Shown one piece after another: positions 32,826 to 44,029 of a stretch of DNA of 64,000 nucleotides. The first letter of the stretch is position 1. Each line of letters begins with the position of its first letter. Both the position numbers and the translations under genes were made by a program. The notes below the pieces were generated by a model. That model had not been told where the DNA came from. It made no database searches and saw only the letters and a list, made by a program, of their open reading frames with translations. Source of the stretch: Prionace glauca (lineage: Eukaryota > Chordata > Chondrichthyes > Carcharhiniformes > Carcharhinidae); the NCBI GenBank assembly GCA_037974335.1, contig CM075760.1, positions 11,998,600 to 12,062,599 on the forward strand. Direction: 5' to 3'.

Positions 32826-33839
32826 ATGGAGAAACTATGGAAATGTGGGGACTGTGGGAAGGAATTCAGGTTTTCGTCACAACTGGAAATCCATCAGCGC
32901 ATTCACACTGGGGAGAAGCCGTTCACCTGCGCTGAGTGTGGGAAGGGATTCACTCGGCTATCCTTCCTACAGTCCCACAAGTGAGTTCACGCTGGAGAGA
33001 GACCATTCACCTACTCTCAGTGTGGAAAGGGATTTAGTGATTCATCCTCCCTGCGGAGACACCAGCGAGTTCACGCTGGAGAGAGACCATTCACCTGCTC
33101 TCAGTGTGGAAAGGGATTTAGTGATTCATCCTCCCTGCGGAGACACCAGCGAGTTCACACCGGGGAGAAACCGTTCACCTGCTCTCAGTGTGGGAAGAAA
33201 TTCCGTGATTCATCCCACCTGTGGAGACACCGGCGAGTTCACAGCGGGGAGAGGCCGTTCACCTGCTCTGTGTGTGGGAAGGCATTCACTGATCCATCAA
33301 CCCTGCAGAGACACCAGCAAGTTCATACTGGGCAGAAGCCATTTATCTGCTCCGAGTGTGGGAAGGGATTCCCTCTCTCATCCCACCTGCTGACACACCA
33401 GAGAGTTCACACTGGGGAGAGGCCATTCACTTGCCCTGTGTGTGGGAAGGGATTCACCATGTCAGCCCACCTACTGAGACATCAGCGGGTTCACACTGGG
33501 GAGAGGCCATTCACCTGCTCTCAGTGTGGGAAGGGATTCAGTGATTCATCCACTCTGCAGATACACCAGCGCGTTCACACTGGGGAGAGACCATTCACCT
33601 GCTTTCAATGTGGGAAGGGATTCGCTCAGTTATCCAACTTGCAGATACACCAGCGAATCCACACTGGGGAGAGACGGTTCAGCTGCTCTCACTGTGGGAA
33701 GGCCTTCTCCCGGCTTTTCAACCTGCAGACACACCAGCGAATCCACACTGGAGAGAAACCGTTCACCTGCTCTCAGTGTGGGAAGAGATTCAGTGATTCA
33801 TCCTCCCTGCGGAAACACTGGCGAGTTCATACAGAGTAG
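32826..33839 (+). pseudogene. C2H2 zinc-finger gene ZNF-F, disrupted
   Basis: The start at 32826 gives [14 protein letters not shown]. After two fingers a TGA at 32982-32984 replaces the expected CGA in the linker (SHK, stop, VHAGERPF). The same frame then stays open to 33839 through ten more fingers; the first has Tyr for a zinc Cys (TYSQC). Fingers 3 and 4 are a recent 84-bp duplication. No in-frame Met follows the stop until about 33270, so a downstream product would hold roughly seven fingers. After 33839 one further finger is out of frame. It is likely a decaying gene, though a shorter protein cannot be excluded. It shares P3 with ZNF-E. Confidence 0.85.
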
Positions 33840-33936
33840 GGGGTCATTCACCTGCTCTCAACGTGGGAATGGAATTGTTTACTCATTTCACCTGCTGAGA
33901 CACCAGCGAATTCACAAGTGATTCCAGGGTTTGGAT

Positions 33937-34140
33937 TCTGCTGTTATTGTTTCTGCTCTCACTTATGTCCAGGACTGCATTTTGTTCATTCTCCCAGTTG
34001 GTCAATGGGGAGAGTCAGAAGGTTTCCTGATGCTGGACTGGCCGGACTCCCGGCTTTGACTACAGTGGGCTGATGATCTTTGAGCCTGGAAAAGCACATT
34101 TCTTGTCTTCAGATTTCACAAGGATCACAAGAGTGAAGGC
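33937..34140 (+). other. Conserved ZNF 3' UTR of ZNF-F
   Basis: Matches 3383-3592 and 8020-8222 ('gttattgtttctgctctca', 'ggactgcattttgttcattc'). Confidence 0.65.
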
Positions 34141-34204
34141 ACATTGTAAGTTCAAAGATAGTTAATTCATAATTCTGTTTGGAACCCCACCAATGTATGT
34201 GACA

Positions 34205-34400
34205 TTGCCATGGAGATAGGATCATAGAATGCCTACAGTGCAGAATTTTCTCCATCAAGTATGCACTGACTCTCCAACAAAGCAGCTTCCTTGACCCACT
34301 TCCCAGCCCTATCCCTGTAACCATGTGCATTTCGCCATGGGTAATCCACCTAACCTACATATCTTTCGACTGTGGGATTCAAACCTGAATTTCTGGAAAA
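34205..34400 (-). repeat. Diverged tRNA-derived SINE fragment
   Basis: Shows 'gaatgcctacagtgcagaat', 'catgggtaatccacctaacc' and a worn B-box complement ('gggattcaaacctgaatttc'). Confidence 0.55.
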
Positions 34401-34731
34401 TTGTCTGGACATTAAAATATATACTTTTTTTGTAATTGCTCTTTGAATATTTCTTTTCACTGGCTATTAAAATATTGACAACAGATGAAGGTTGTTTGGT
34501 TGACCGTCAGTCATTATCCGGTAAAGTGATGAGTCTTTTTTGCTTTTCAGTTGGCCTAGGAAAGCAGTATGGGACTGATGTGTTGACTGATTAGTGGTTG
34601 AGGATGGGGGCAATACAAAAGATGTGATAAAACATCCAAGAACTCATTAAATCACAGTTGGTGATTATGGAGGAGAGAATGTTGTGAATTTCTATCCTGG
34701 ACTGACAGTGATGGTTTCCGTAAATTTACAG

Positions 34732-34920
34732 AGTGCTGGAAGTGGAGAATTGACAGACGGGAAACACAAATCAAACATCACATCGTGATCTGACTGGGTC
34801 ACTCAACACAGCAGGACCTGAATGTCAGCAGAATCTGAATGTGGAATGTTACAGGTTTGTTCATTCTGTCAGAGAGAAAATTTCAGGTCTTACTGTGACT
34901 GGAAAAGCCCTGAGATTCAC
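34732..34920 (+). pseudogene. Orphan ZNF exon-2 leader without fingers
   Basis: After 'aaatttacag' the sequence matches the beginning of the ZNF-H second exon: gaga(t)tgacaatcgggaa-like text, 'aatcaaacatcacat' and 'tgactggaaaagccctgag'. It stops at about 34920 with no finger array. It is a relic of another ZNF gene that lost its coding part. Confidence 0.55.
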
Positions 34921-35039
34921 AAATCCTGGTTAAGAAGCACCTCTACTCAGGATGGTAGAGGTTTGGAACTCTGTCCTACAGAAGGCAATTGATGCTAAAT
35001 TAGTTGCTACCTTTAAATCTTGAGACAGATAAATTTTTG

Positions 35040-35325
35040 TCAAATCCCCCTCAGCCCTGTACCCCTATCACTGCCCAAACACTCCTCATTGCCCAAACCC
35101 TCTTCAATTCCCCTCCAAAATCCCTCTCAGCTCCATACCCCCTCCACTACCCAATCCCTCCACAATTCCCCTCCAAATCCCTCTCAGCCCCAGACCCCCC
35201 CCTCACTGCCCAAACCCTCCTCACTGTCCAAACCCTCTTCAATTCCCCTCCAAAATCCCTCTCAGCCCCGTACCCCCCACTGCCCAAACCCTCTTCAATC
35301 CCCCTCCAAATCCCTTTCAACCGTA
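35040..35325. repeat. C-rich degenerate tandem repeat
   Basis: The phrases 'cccaaaccctcttcaattcc' and 'ccctccaaaatccctctcag' repeat about five times with variable spacing. The strong strand bias (few G on plus) explains long frames without coding content. Confidence 0.8.
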
Positions 35326-35689
35326 CAAAATAAAACCTCACAATCAAAAGAGAAATGAGAGAGGGAGAGCACGAAAATCTACACTCCCATCCTGAAGTGG
35401 TTGCTGCACATTTTATTGAACCATTGAATCCAGCCACTTAAACCCTGTTGGGGAATGCAAAAGGGCTCCTGAGAATTAGTCCTTGAAGTGAGGCCTAGTC
35501 ACAGAGGCTGCATTATACCTCAGCTAAAAAGAACAAATCTCCCTCTCCCCAGTTAACCAGAACAATCCTCTCCTTCCACACCCACAAATCCCAGCGCCCT
35601 GTCTAAAAACACAAGCAGGACACTGGGATTGACACCAAGCCTTTCCCCCAGGCTCAGGAATTTGAATTTCTTCCATTTCTTCTACTCTC

Positions 35690-36240
35690 ATAGGCAGTGA
35701 GTTCCAGGTCAATACCATTCACTGTATCAAAATATTCTTCGTCACATCCCCCTTTACATGTCTGATCCAAAACCTTAAATCTGTGTCCCCCTCATCCTTG
35801 TCCCATCAGCAAATGGAAACAACTTTTCTTTGTCCATCTTATCTAAACCTGTCAGAATCCTGTCCACCTCTATCAAATCTCCTCTCAACCTCCTTTGCTC
35901 CAAGGGGAACAACCCCAGCCTGACATTGACAATAAAGAACAAACTAACAGAATATGTTAATGCCTGAAATCAAATGTTGAATTTATGTTTTAAAGATATT
36001 GAGAATATATTGTCCTGGACAATGAAAGAATTGAGATATCTCAGGTAAACAAACACAAAAAGAGGCTGGAATCTGAAACAAAAACAGAAAATAGTGGAAA
36101 ATCTCAGCAAGTCTGACGCATCTGTGGAGAGAGATTAGAGCCAACATTTCGAGTTTTCTCGACTGCTGAGATTTTATGCACTTATTTTATAATTGAGGAT
36201 TTATATAGGAACAAGTTAAATGTGGAAGTTTTAAGCCTGG
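35690..36240 (-). repeat. LINE (family F) fragment plus remnant of block X
   Basis: 35690-35950 is the minus-strand LINE-F copy ('ctcaacctcctttgctccaa'). 35951-36160 resembles the LINE-side end of block X ('atattgtcctggacaatgaa'), and 36165-36235 matches 10370-10415. So the 3' flank of ZNF-F is a shortened version of the ZNF-B flank. Confidence 0.6.
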
Positions 36241-37565
36241 AGGAATTTGGAATAACTGTGAAAATTTTATCATGTCGTCACCTCAACCCCAGATAAACAA
36301 CAAAGATTTTGCAAGTGGTAATGTGTTTGGGATTTTAAAGCAATAAAGACTAGATATTGCCTATAAAATCAGGCCCAGGAAGTTGGCTTAAAAAAGGTTG
36401 TTATAATGAAGGATCTTGTATCTTACTGTACACAAGAATTTTTAAGCTTGTAGTGCTCTGTCACTTTAAGAAGCTATAGCTGCAGGAGAGAATGCTGAGG
36501 ATTCATTGTTTGACATTTGCAAGCTGTGAGAACCTGTGTGTTTTGTTTGTTTTGTGTGGATGTTTGTAGATGTGTTTTATCATTGTTTTGGACTACATTT
36601 GTTAAGATTCATCTTTCTGGGGAATTAACCTCACCTTGTGTCTTTAATTAAAGGCATTTCTGGAATTTTAAAAACAGAACCACAAAAATGCTAATGTTTC
36701 TGGTTATTGTTGTTGTGAAGAACATGCTAAGTTTCTCTGCTTGTGTACGTGTGATATTTGTGAATTGCTTCAAGCTTTGAGGTTTTCTGTCTGTGATTTA
36801 AATCAAAGTTTTTTTTAAAAGTGTAATTAATAAAACTTTTTTTTCACGTTATATTTACTGACCAGAGACATGATTCCAGGGTATTTTACTAAACCTGCAG
36901 GAATTTTAATCCAGATACAATTCATACATGAGAATGATGGTTTTAATTTGTCTTGGTTATTTAAAATTTGGGAGATGTGAAATGATTCTGACCAATCCTG
37001 TGTTGGATTGACCTTGGGTTAAATTTCCTGTCAGATCCAAAGATTTATTCCTGATGCAATTGACACAATGGAAAGGAAAATTCTAGGATTGGATACTGAA
37101 AGAAAAAGTTTAAAATGTGAGATTATTAAATAGAAATGATTCCCAGACTGTGTGGTCATTAGATTAAAACAAAGGAAGGGTGCTGATGTCCATTTGAGAA
37201 CTTTTAATCCACCCCTTTTCAAACTAAGGGAGTCTGTGTACAAAGCCCAAGGATGGTAGATAAGAGGGTCTAGAAAACTTCATGATGGGAGCACCTATCT
37301 GTTCATGAGATGACACAAAACCCCATAATGCCCAGATACTAATTTCATTGGATATATAATTAATGTAATCTATAACCATTCTGATTGGATTGTGTCCAGC
37401 TGGGATGGGCTCAGTAACTACATAAGAATTGATGATTTTCTTTGTTGGTTGGAGTTGCACATGGTCAGTCCCTGTAGCTTCTCCCTGCTGGCGTAACTCA
37501 ATAAACTGTTTATCGATTGAATCATGCTTGAGCATTGAATGGTTCTTCTGCGTTCATTCCCCTCC
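36241..37565. other. AT-rich region, possibly old LTR-type sequence
   Basis: No host coding sequence is evident. Near 37480-37560 the text 'cgtaactcaataaactgt' with a following pyrimidine-rich stretch looks like an LTR R/U5 region. It directly precedes the gypsy integrase fossil. Family and borders are uncertain. Confidence 0.3.
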
Positions 37566-37599
37566 AACACACTGGGTACATTACCACTTCACCCTCGGG

Positions 37600-38628
37600 A
37601 GTGGCCTGATAGGCCGTAATCCAGACTACAGGTGGACTTTGGGGGGGTGCCTTTCACGAATCATGTGTTTGGTCGTTGTAAATGTGCATTCAAAATGGTT
37701 GGAAGCACAGATCATGAGTAATATTACATCTCCTGTGACAATAGAGAAGCTCTGTCAAATTTTCACAAGCCCTGGGTTAGCAGATCCGCTTGTTTCAGAT
37801 AACGACACTCTGTTTACAAGTGAGATGTTTCAGGAATTCATGTAAAGGAATGGTATACGCCATGTGTGTGCTGCACCGTTTCATCTGGCTACAAATGGTC
37901 CAGCAGAAAGTGCTGTTCACACTCTGAAGGAGGGATTGAGAAGAATGGAAAGCGATACTTTAAGAACAAGCTCTCAAGATTTTTGTTTGCTTCGTATCAC
38001 ACCACAATCCACAACCGAACTCTCTCCTATTATTTTTAGCTAGAGGGCTGAATTCTCATCTGGATCAGCTTCATCCAGATCTCAGAGCAAAAGTGAGTCG
38101 GAGACAAGAGAAGTAGAAGGGGAGTCACGACTACCGCACCAAAGAGAGGCAGTTCAAACCGGGCGATCGCGTTTACATCAGAAACTTTAGGAGTAACCAA
38201 AGGTGGTTACCGGGAATAATTTTAAACCAAAGTGGTCCAGTATCTTGGATGGTGAAACAGTAAAACGGACGAGTTATTCACAGACACCAAGACCATATTC
38301 ACTTGTGGTGTGACCCCGAGTCAGGAACAGTTTCAGAGTCAGCAATCATTACTGAGAACATGGCAGAGGGTCATGCTGCTGTGGATGTTCACCAGGAAAT
38401 GGTTCCAGCTTTGCCAGTTGACTCTGCTGTGGGAGTGGAAGAGGAACATTCATGTACAGATTCTCAAATTACCCCTTCACCTCCCATTCCAGAAACACCA
38501 TTACAAGATTTACCAGTGGTATTGTACAGGTCACAATGAATCACAAAGCTCCTGACAGACTTCCGTGTGTTAAAGACATTACTTTGTTGTATTTCTGTCC
38601 TGATGGGGGATTGAAATTTAAGGGGAGA
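37600..38628 (+). mobile_element. Ty3/gypsy fossil: integrase and 3' pol region
   Basis: Broken remnant with several disruptions. Recognisable integrase-core text includes VHSKWLEAQIMS and DPLVSDNDTLFTSEMFQEFM, and the 'ATNGPAE' motif follows, as in vertebrate Ty3/gypsy pol. A polypurine tract ('aaggggagaag') ends the internal part at 38628. Its 3' portion is shared with 10414-10790, so the insertion predates the unit I/II duplication. Confidence 0.8.
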
Positions 38629-39040
38629 AGTGTTATAGAGTGTTCTTCTCAACCCTCTCCGTTCTGAGCATGTGTAGGCTTTGGGAAGGGTGTCATCTGC
38701 AAGTTCAGGCTGGTTCCAGTGCTCCTGTTTTCTTTTGTTTACTGCTGTTTTTTAAAACTTTGTTATTTATTTATATAAAGATCTGCTGCTTTTAACAATG
38801 CATTCGACTACCTTATTTGTGGACTGAAGTTCCCACAATTGTAAAGCAGCCAGATTAGTTAAATAGACAGCTTGACTTGTAAGACAATTAAAGAATAAAT
38901 GATTCATTAATACAGTTGTTAGGAAGGTTAGAATGTAAATTTGAACACAAAAGTTTTTAACTTTTAGAATTATAAACAGAGTAAGAATGGTTAAAATGCT
39001 ATGGGAATTATAAGATATTGCCTTCTGACAGCAACAGAAT
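38629..39040 (+). mobile_element. Probable gypsy 3' LTR remnant
   Basis: Starts TGTTATAGAG after the polypurine tract and parallels 10788-11200. The right border is unclear. Confidence 0.4.
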
Positions 39041-39059
39041 AGAAAAAACATAAGACTTG

Positions 39060-39330
39060 TTAGGGTGGCCCAGTGGCACATTGGTTAGCATTGCTGCTTC
39101 ACAGTGTCAGGGACCTGGGTTTGATTCCCAGCTTGGGTGAATCTGTGAACTTTGCACAATGTTCCTGTGACTGCTGGTCTTCTTCTGGCTCTGATTTCCT
39201 TCCACAGTCCAAAAGATGTGCTGGTTAGGTGCACTGACCATGCTGTATTCTCCATCAGTGTACCGGAACAGATACCAGAGTGCGGCGACTAGGGGATTTT
39301 CCCAGGAACTTCATGTATTAGTGTCACAAG
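39060..39330 (+). repeat. tRNA-derived SINE, second subfamily
   Basis: Unit-II counterpart of 11222-11512: head 'ggcacattggttagcattgc', B box 'gggtttgattccc'. Confidence 0.8.
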
Positions 39331-39596
39331 TTGGCTTACATTAATATTGCAATGAAGTTACTCTGAAAATCCCCGAGTCACCACACTCAGGAGCCTGTTC
39401 GGGTACACTGAGGGAGAATTTAGCATGGCCAATGCATCTAACCAGCATGACTTTTGGATGTAGGAGGAACTCGGAGCACCCGGAGGAAACCCACACAGAC
39501 ACAGGGAGAATGTGTAAAATCTGCAGACTGTGACCCAACTGGGAGTCAAACCCAGGTCCCTGGCACTATGAGGCAGCAGTGCAAACCACTGTGCCC
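39331..39596 (-). repeat. tRNA-derived SINE, second subfamily, minus orientation
   Basis: Unit-II counterpart of 11824-12097; begins with the tail complement 'attgcaatgaagttactctg' and ends at the head complement 'gtgcaaaccactgtgcc'. Confidence 0.8.
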
Positions 39597-39685
39597 TACG
39601 GGGAGGTGTTGGGAGCTGTTGATTTTACAAGTTATCCATGTTTTTGAAGCCGTCATGTCCTAGTCTGAAAAGGATAGCGAGAAGT

Positions 39686-39800
39686 CTGTTCATAAGATCG
39701 TGGAACAGAATTAGGCCATTTGGCCCATCAAGTCTGCTCTGTCATTCGATCCTGGCTGATGTGCTCCTCATCTCCATGTTCCTGCCTTCTCCCCATAACA
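39686..39800 (-). repeat. LINE 3' fragment present only in unit II
   Basis: 'gaattaggccatttggccca' and 'ttcgatcctggctgatgtgc' are LINE 3'-end complement. The unit-I spacer (12190) has no counterpart, so it inserted after duplication or was lost there. Confidence 0.6.
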
Positions 39801-40089
39801 TTTCATAAGTTCGTATGTTCAATTGTTAAAGCTAAGCTTTCTCCTTTTACTGTTAATCGATACTTTCCTTTTTTATCTTTGACTTGTTACATTTTTAATG
39901 GTTAATAAACTTACTGAATTCACCATTTCAAGTATTCTTTCTAGCCATATGGTTAAGTCACTGGAACCTGGTGTGATTTACAGTTATGGAGTTATTGTAA
40001 ACAAGAGAACCTCATAAATCTTAGTTCAAATAAATCAACATTCTCACAAATGGAATGCTATCCTTTATTACGAGAGAAATTGAACATTG

Positions 40090-40540
40090 AAGTAAAGATA
40101 TTATGCTTCAGTTATACAGGGCATTGCTGAGACTGCATCTTGAACACTGGGTGCAGTTTTTGTCTCTTATTAAACAAAGGATCACAGAATCCCTTCAGTA
40201 CACCCAGAGGCCATTCTGCCCATTGAGTCTGTACCCAACACCATCCACCCAGGTCCTCTTCCCATAATCCCACACATTTATCCTGCTAATCCCCTTAACA
40301 CAAATTTAGCATAGCCAATCAACCTAACCCACATACCTTTGGTCTTTGGGAGGAAACTGGAGCACCTGGATGAAACCCACACAGACATGGGGAGAATGTG
40401 CAAACTCCACACAGACAGTGACTTGGGCTGGAATTGAACCTGGATCCCTGGTGTTGTGATGCAGCAGTGCACTGTGCTGTCCCATTTTATAAACACCATG
40501 GAAACAGTTCAGAGGAGGTTTACTAGATTGATTCTCAATC
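40090..40540. repeat. LINE (+) split by a SINE (-), unit II
   Basis: The LINE part 'gatattatgcttcagttata' and 'cagaggaggtttactagatt' is split by the SINE at 40182-40488. It lacks the inner SINE fragment found in unit I. Confidence 0.75.
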
Positions 40541-40892
40541 TTGTAGTGCAAAATATTAACTCTTTTTCTCTCTCCACAGATGCTGCTAGACCTGCTGCGT
40601 TTTTCCAGTTCTTTCTGTATTTATTTCAGATCTATCTGTAGTGATAGGAAAAACATTATTTACTATGCAGGATAAAATAAATGTCCTTCATCAGCTTTTG
40701 TGTGTCATTTCAGTGGAAATGTGCTTTCCCAGGCTCAAAGTGTATCAGCCCACTGGAAGCAAAGTCATGAGTCCAGCCAGTCCAGCAGAAAGAAACCCTC
40801 CGACCCTCCCATTTCACCAACTGTGAGAATGAACATGGTTCAGTCCTGATGTGATTAACAGCAACAATAACAGCAGAATCCAACACCAGTTA

Positions 40893-41735
40893 TCACTTGT
40901 GAACTTGCTGGTGTCTCCGCATACTGGATGACTGAGTGAATCCCTTCCCACACACACAGCAGATGAACGGTCTCTCCCCAGTGTGAACTCGCTGGTGTTG
41001 CTGCAGATTGGATGAAGTTTTGAACGTCTTTGTGCAGTGAGAGCAGCTGAATGGTCTTTCCTCAGTGTGAGTGCGCTGGTGGAGCATCAGATCCCGAGAA
41101 CGTTTGAAACCACGCCCACAATCAGAGCATTTAAAGGGTCTCTCCTGGGTGTGAGTGAGATTGTGGCTCAGCAGGCTGGATGAATGAGTGAATCCTTTCC
41201 CACACACAGAGCAGGTGAATGGTCTCTCTCTGGTGTGAATTCTCTGGTGCTCCTGCAGGTGGGATGACGTCCTAAATCTCTTTGTGCAGTGAGAGCAGCT
41301 GAACGGTCTCTCCCCAGTGTGAATGCGCTGATGGATCATCAGTTCCCGAGAGCTTTTGAAACCACTCTCACAGTCAGTGCATTTAAAGGGTCTCTCATTG
41401 CTGTGAGTGATTTTGTGTTTCGACAGGTTGGATAAATGCGTAAATCCTTTCCCACACTCTGCGCAGGTGAATGGTCTCTCTCCAGTGTGAACGCGCTGAT
41501 GTCTCTGCAGGCTGGGTAAATTAGCGAATCCATCCCCACACTCAAAGCAGATGAACGCTCTTTCTCCAGTGTGAACCAGTCGATGTCGCTGCAGATGAGA
41601 TAACCGAGTGAACCCCTTCCCACACACAGAGCAGGTGTATGGCTTCTCTCCAGTGTGAACACGTTGATGAGTTTGCAGGTCAGAGGGGCTTTTGCAGCCC
41701 TTCCCACAGTCCCCACATTTCCACGGTTTCTCCAT
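40893..41735 (-). CDS. C2H2 zinc-finger protein ZNF-C', duplicate of ZNF-C
   Basis: Intact 280-residue frame with ten fingers in the same order as ZNF-C (13428-14270). I count about six amino-acid differences: Asp to Gly in finger 1, Leu to Pro in a linker, Arg to Gln and Glu to Gln around finger 6, Leu to His in finger 9, Asn to Lys at the end. None falls at the helix positions -1, 2, 3 or 6 that usually read DNA, so the two should recognise the same sequence. The two-exon structure is kept: exon 2 starts at 42230 (minus AG|GATATC) and exon 1 ends at 43447 in P4. It is a paralogue from segmental duplication. Confidence 0.94.
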   Translation of the reverse strand: MEKPWKCGDCGKGCKSPSDLQTHQRVHTGEKPYTCSVCGKGFTRLSHLQRHRLVHTGERAFICFECGDGFANLPSLQRHQRVHTGERPFTCAECGKGFTHLSNLSKHKITHSNERPFKCTDCESGFKSSRELMIHQRIHTGERPFSCSHCTKRFRTSSHLQEHQRIHTRERPFTCSVCGKGFTHSSSLLSHNLTHTQERPFKCSDCGRGFKRSRDLMLHQRTHTEERPFSCSHCTKTFKTSSNLQQHQRVHTGERPFICCVCGKGFTQSSSMRRHQQVHK

Positions 41736-41879
41736 GTTGGAGGTGTCCTTATGTTGCTCCAGGTTTGACGATAGGTTGAAGTCTCACACAGAACAAGATT
41801 ATGACGCCCTGCTGTTATAGTGCAACATTTTTTATGGCTGTGTAACTGAGAAGCTCTTTCCACAGTCAATGCATGGGAG

Positions 41880-42050
41880 TGTGTGGACGGGGCGGGGGGG
41901 GGAAGAAGGCGGGAATGGGTGAGTGTGTGTGGAGAGGGGGGAGTGTGTGTGTGTTGGGGGGGAAGTGTGTGGGTGTGTGTGAGTGTGTGTGGGGGAGTGT
42001 GCGTGTGTGTGTGGGAGCGTGAGTCTGTGGGAGAGTGTATGTCCGTGTCT
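41880..42050. repeat. TG-rich microsatellite in the ZNF-C' leader
   Basis: Counterpart of 14405-14712 but about half as long. Confidence 0.9.
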
Positions 42051-42469
42051 GCTGTACCAGTCATACTGTTGTTTCAAGAGTGCAAAAGCAGACAGAACAG
42101 AGAAACATTTCTCTTTCTGGATTCAAAGGCCAAGAGCATTCAGGTCCCGATGAATTGAGTGACTCTGTCAGATGTTGACGTGATGTTTGATTTGAGATTT
42201 CTGTCTGTAAATTCCTCACTTTCTGATATCCTGTAAAAGGAATTTACAAAATACATCACTTTCAATACAGCACTGAAATTCAGAACAGACAATTCTAGTT
42301 TCTATGGAATATTCTTTCCTCTCTCATTCCCCAAAAGCTGTAAATCTCCATCCCACACACTCTCCCTCCATTCTCACTCTGCTGTGTCTATTATTCACCC
42401 TCCCAATTCTTCTGAAGGTGCTGATCGAGGCTGATTGACAGATTCATGCTCCCTGCTGCCTGTCCTGGA

Positions 42470-43215
42470 CACAGTAAAAAGTCTGACAACACCAGGTTTT
42501 AGTCCAACCGATTTATTTGATAATAGACTCACAAGCTTTCAGGGTTAGTCCCTTCGTCAGGTGAATGGAGAGTTCTGGCCTCAGACAGAGCATATAAAGC
42601 ACAGACAGTTTAGAGATTACTGATTAGAATGCGAATCCTTACACTTAACCTGCTGTTCAAGACCTGAAGTGGCTGACAATGTGAGTGGAAGGAGCACTCA
42701 TCACAGGTTAAAGAGATGTGTATTGTCTCCAGACATTACAGTAAGTGGGGTTTTGCAAACCCAGGCAAGTCACGGGGGTTACAGATAGTGCGACATGAAC
42801 CCAAGATCCCTGTTGAGACCATCCTCATGTGTGCGGAACTTGATAGCCAAGTTCCACACACATGAGGACGGTCTCAACAGGGATCTTGCCTGGGTTTGCA
42901 AAACCCCACTTACTGTACTGTCTGGAGACAATACACATCTCTTTAACCTGTGATGAGTGCTCCTTCCACTCACATTGTCAGACACTTCAGGTCTGGAACA
43001 GTAGGTTCGGTGTAAGGATTCGCATTCTAATCAGTAATCTCTAAGCTGTCTGTGCTTTATATGCTCTGTCTGAGGCCAGAACTCTCCATTCACCTGACGA
43101 AGGGACTAACCTCGCAAGCTTGTGAGTCTATTATCAAATAAATCGGTTGGACTAAAACCTGGTGTTGTCAGACTTTTTACTGTGTTTACGCCAGTCCAAC
43201 GCCGGCATACCCACA
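42470..43215. repeat. Near-perfect foldback (palindromic) repeat, arms of about 360 bp
   Basis: The left arm (42470-42850) is the reverse complement of the right arm (42850-43205). Paired phrases include 'acatgaggacggtctcaaca' (right) with its complement at 42815-42835, and 'ttcgcattctaatcagtaat' with 42615-42640. The right arm lacks a short central stretch of the left arm. Ends carry 'accaggttttagtccaac' and its complement. Half-copies occur at 4877-5097 and 51555-51716. It lies in the ZNF-C' first intron and is absent from ZNF-C. Confidence 0.85.
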
Positions 43216-43446
43216 TCGTGACGCCTGTTCTGGACACAGAGAGCTGATAATCTTCAAGCTGACAGCCACGTTTTACATTGGACATAAATGAACAGCCTGA
43301 TGATGTGTGTAATACACTGTATTACCTGGTTACAGATACATGAAGAATCTGAGGGTGAATTTTAGTCAGCGAGTGTGACCTGGAAGTTCAAAATTGAAGC
43401 CCAAAATCAAAATGGAAAGAGGGAGAAAAGCAAGTGTTTTACTCAC

Positions 43447-43995
43447 AGATGGTGGAGACAGGAAGAAGCTTGAGTCTGAAGCTCAATCTTCATTCAGAGA
43501 GAGAGCAGCAGCAATTTTGCTGGGCACATTGTCCAACTCCGCATTCAGACAATGAGGGAGCTCTGATTGGCTGGAGGACCAGAGCCCTTCCGGTCCTCCA
43601 ACTCTTTCCATTGGTTAACCTCAGCATGAGGCCTGACCAATGGACGCCCTGACGGGCGGGCACTCCTCTGCACATGCGCAGCGTCCCCTCTCCCTTCGAC
43701 TTGCGCAGCCCCGGGGGGAGGGGGACACAACCGAGCGGCTTCTCGCTCTGGCCGGAGCCGCCAGTCGCTTGTCTGGAAATCTTGCCTGGAGGAGGGGCTG
43801 GGGGAGGGGAACAATGGGTGGGGGCGGGGCTCCCGGGTCCGGCCTGCGACTGGAACCCGGAGACGTCATCGCGGAGCAGAGTGATTCCTATTGGCAGGGT
43901 TCCATTGTGATGTCACAATGCGGAAGTCCACGAATGTGTTTCAGAGTGAAACTTCCTCCTCTGTGCAACATCTGGGAGGAAATCAATGTCTCCCC
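43447..43995. promoter_or_regulatory. CpG-island promoter P4
   Basis: Paralogue of P2: GC box gggggcggggc (about 43822), CCAAT boxes (gattggctgg about 43565, ccattggtta about 43609, accaatggac about 43636, tattggcagg about 43888), CRE-like tgatgtcac (43908-43916). On the minus side exon 1 ends at 43447 with donor GTGAGT, serving ZNF-C'. On the plus side the homology to unit I stops near 44005, where a LINE begins, so no ZNF-D counterpart follows; ZNF-H is the next plus-strand ZNF. Confidence 0.7.
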
Positions 43996-44029
43996 CTTTC
44001 CATTTCTTGTTTATTTGGTTTGGCCTTAA

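Noticed and set aside
35004-35358. Pro/Ser-rich frames of about 110 codons
   Set aside because: They come from a C-rich degenerate tandem repeat with almost no G on the plus strand; all frames look alike.
37429-37845. A 138-codon plus frame as a host gene
   Set aside because: Its second half is fossil gypsy integrase text and the first half has no recognisable domain.
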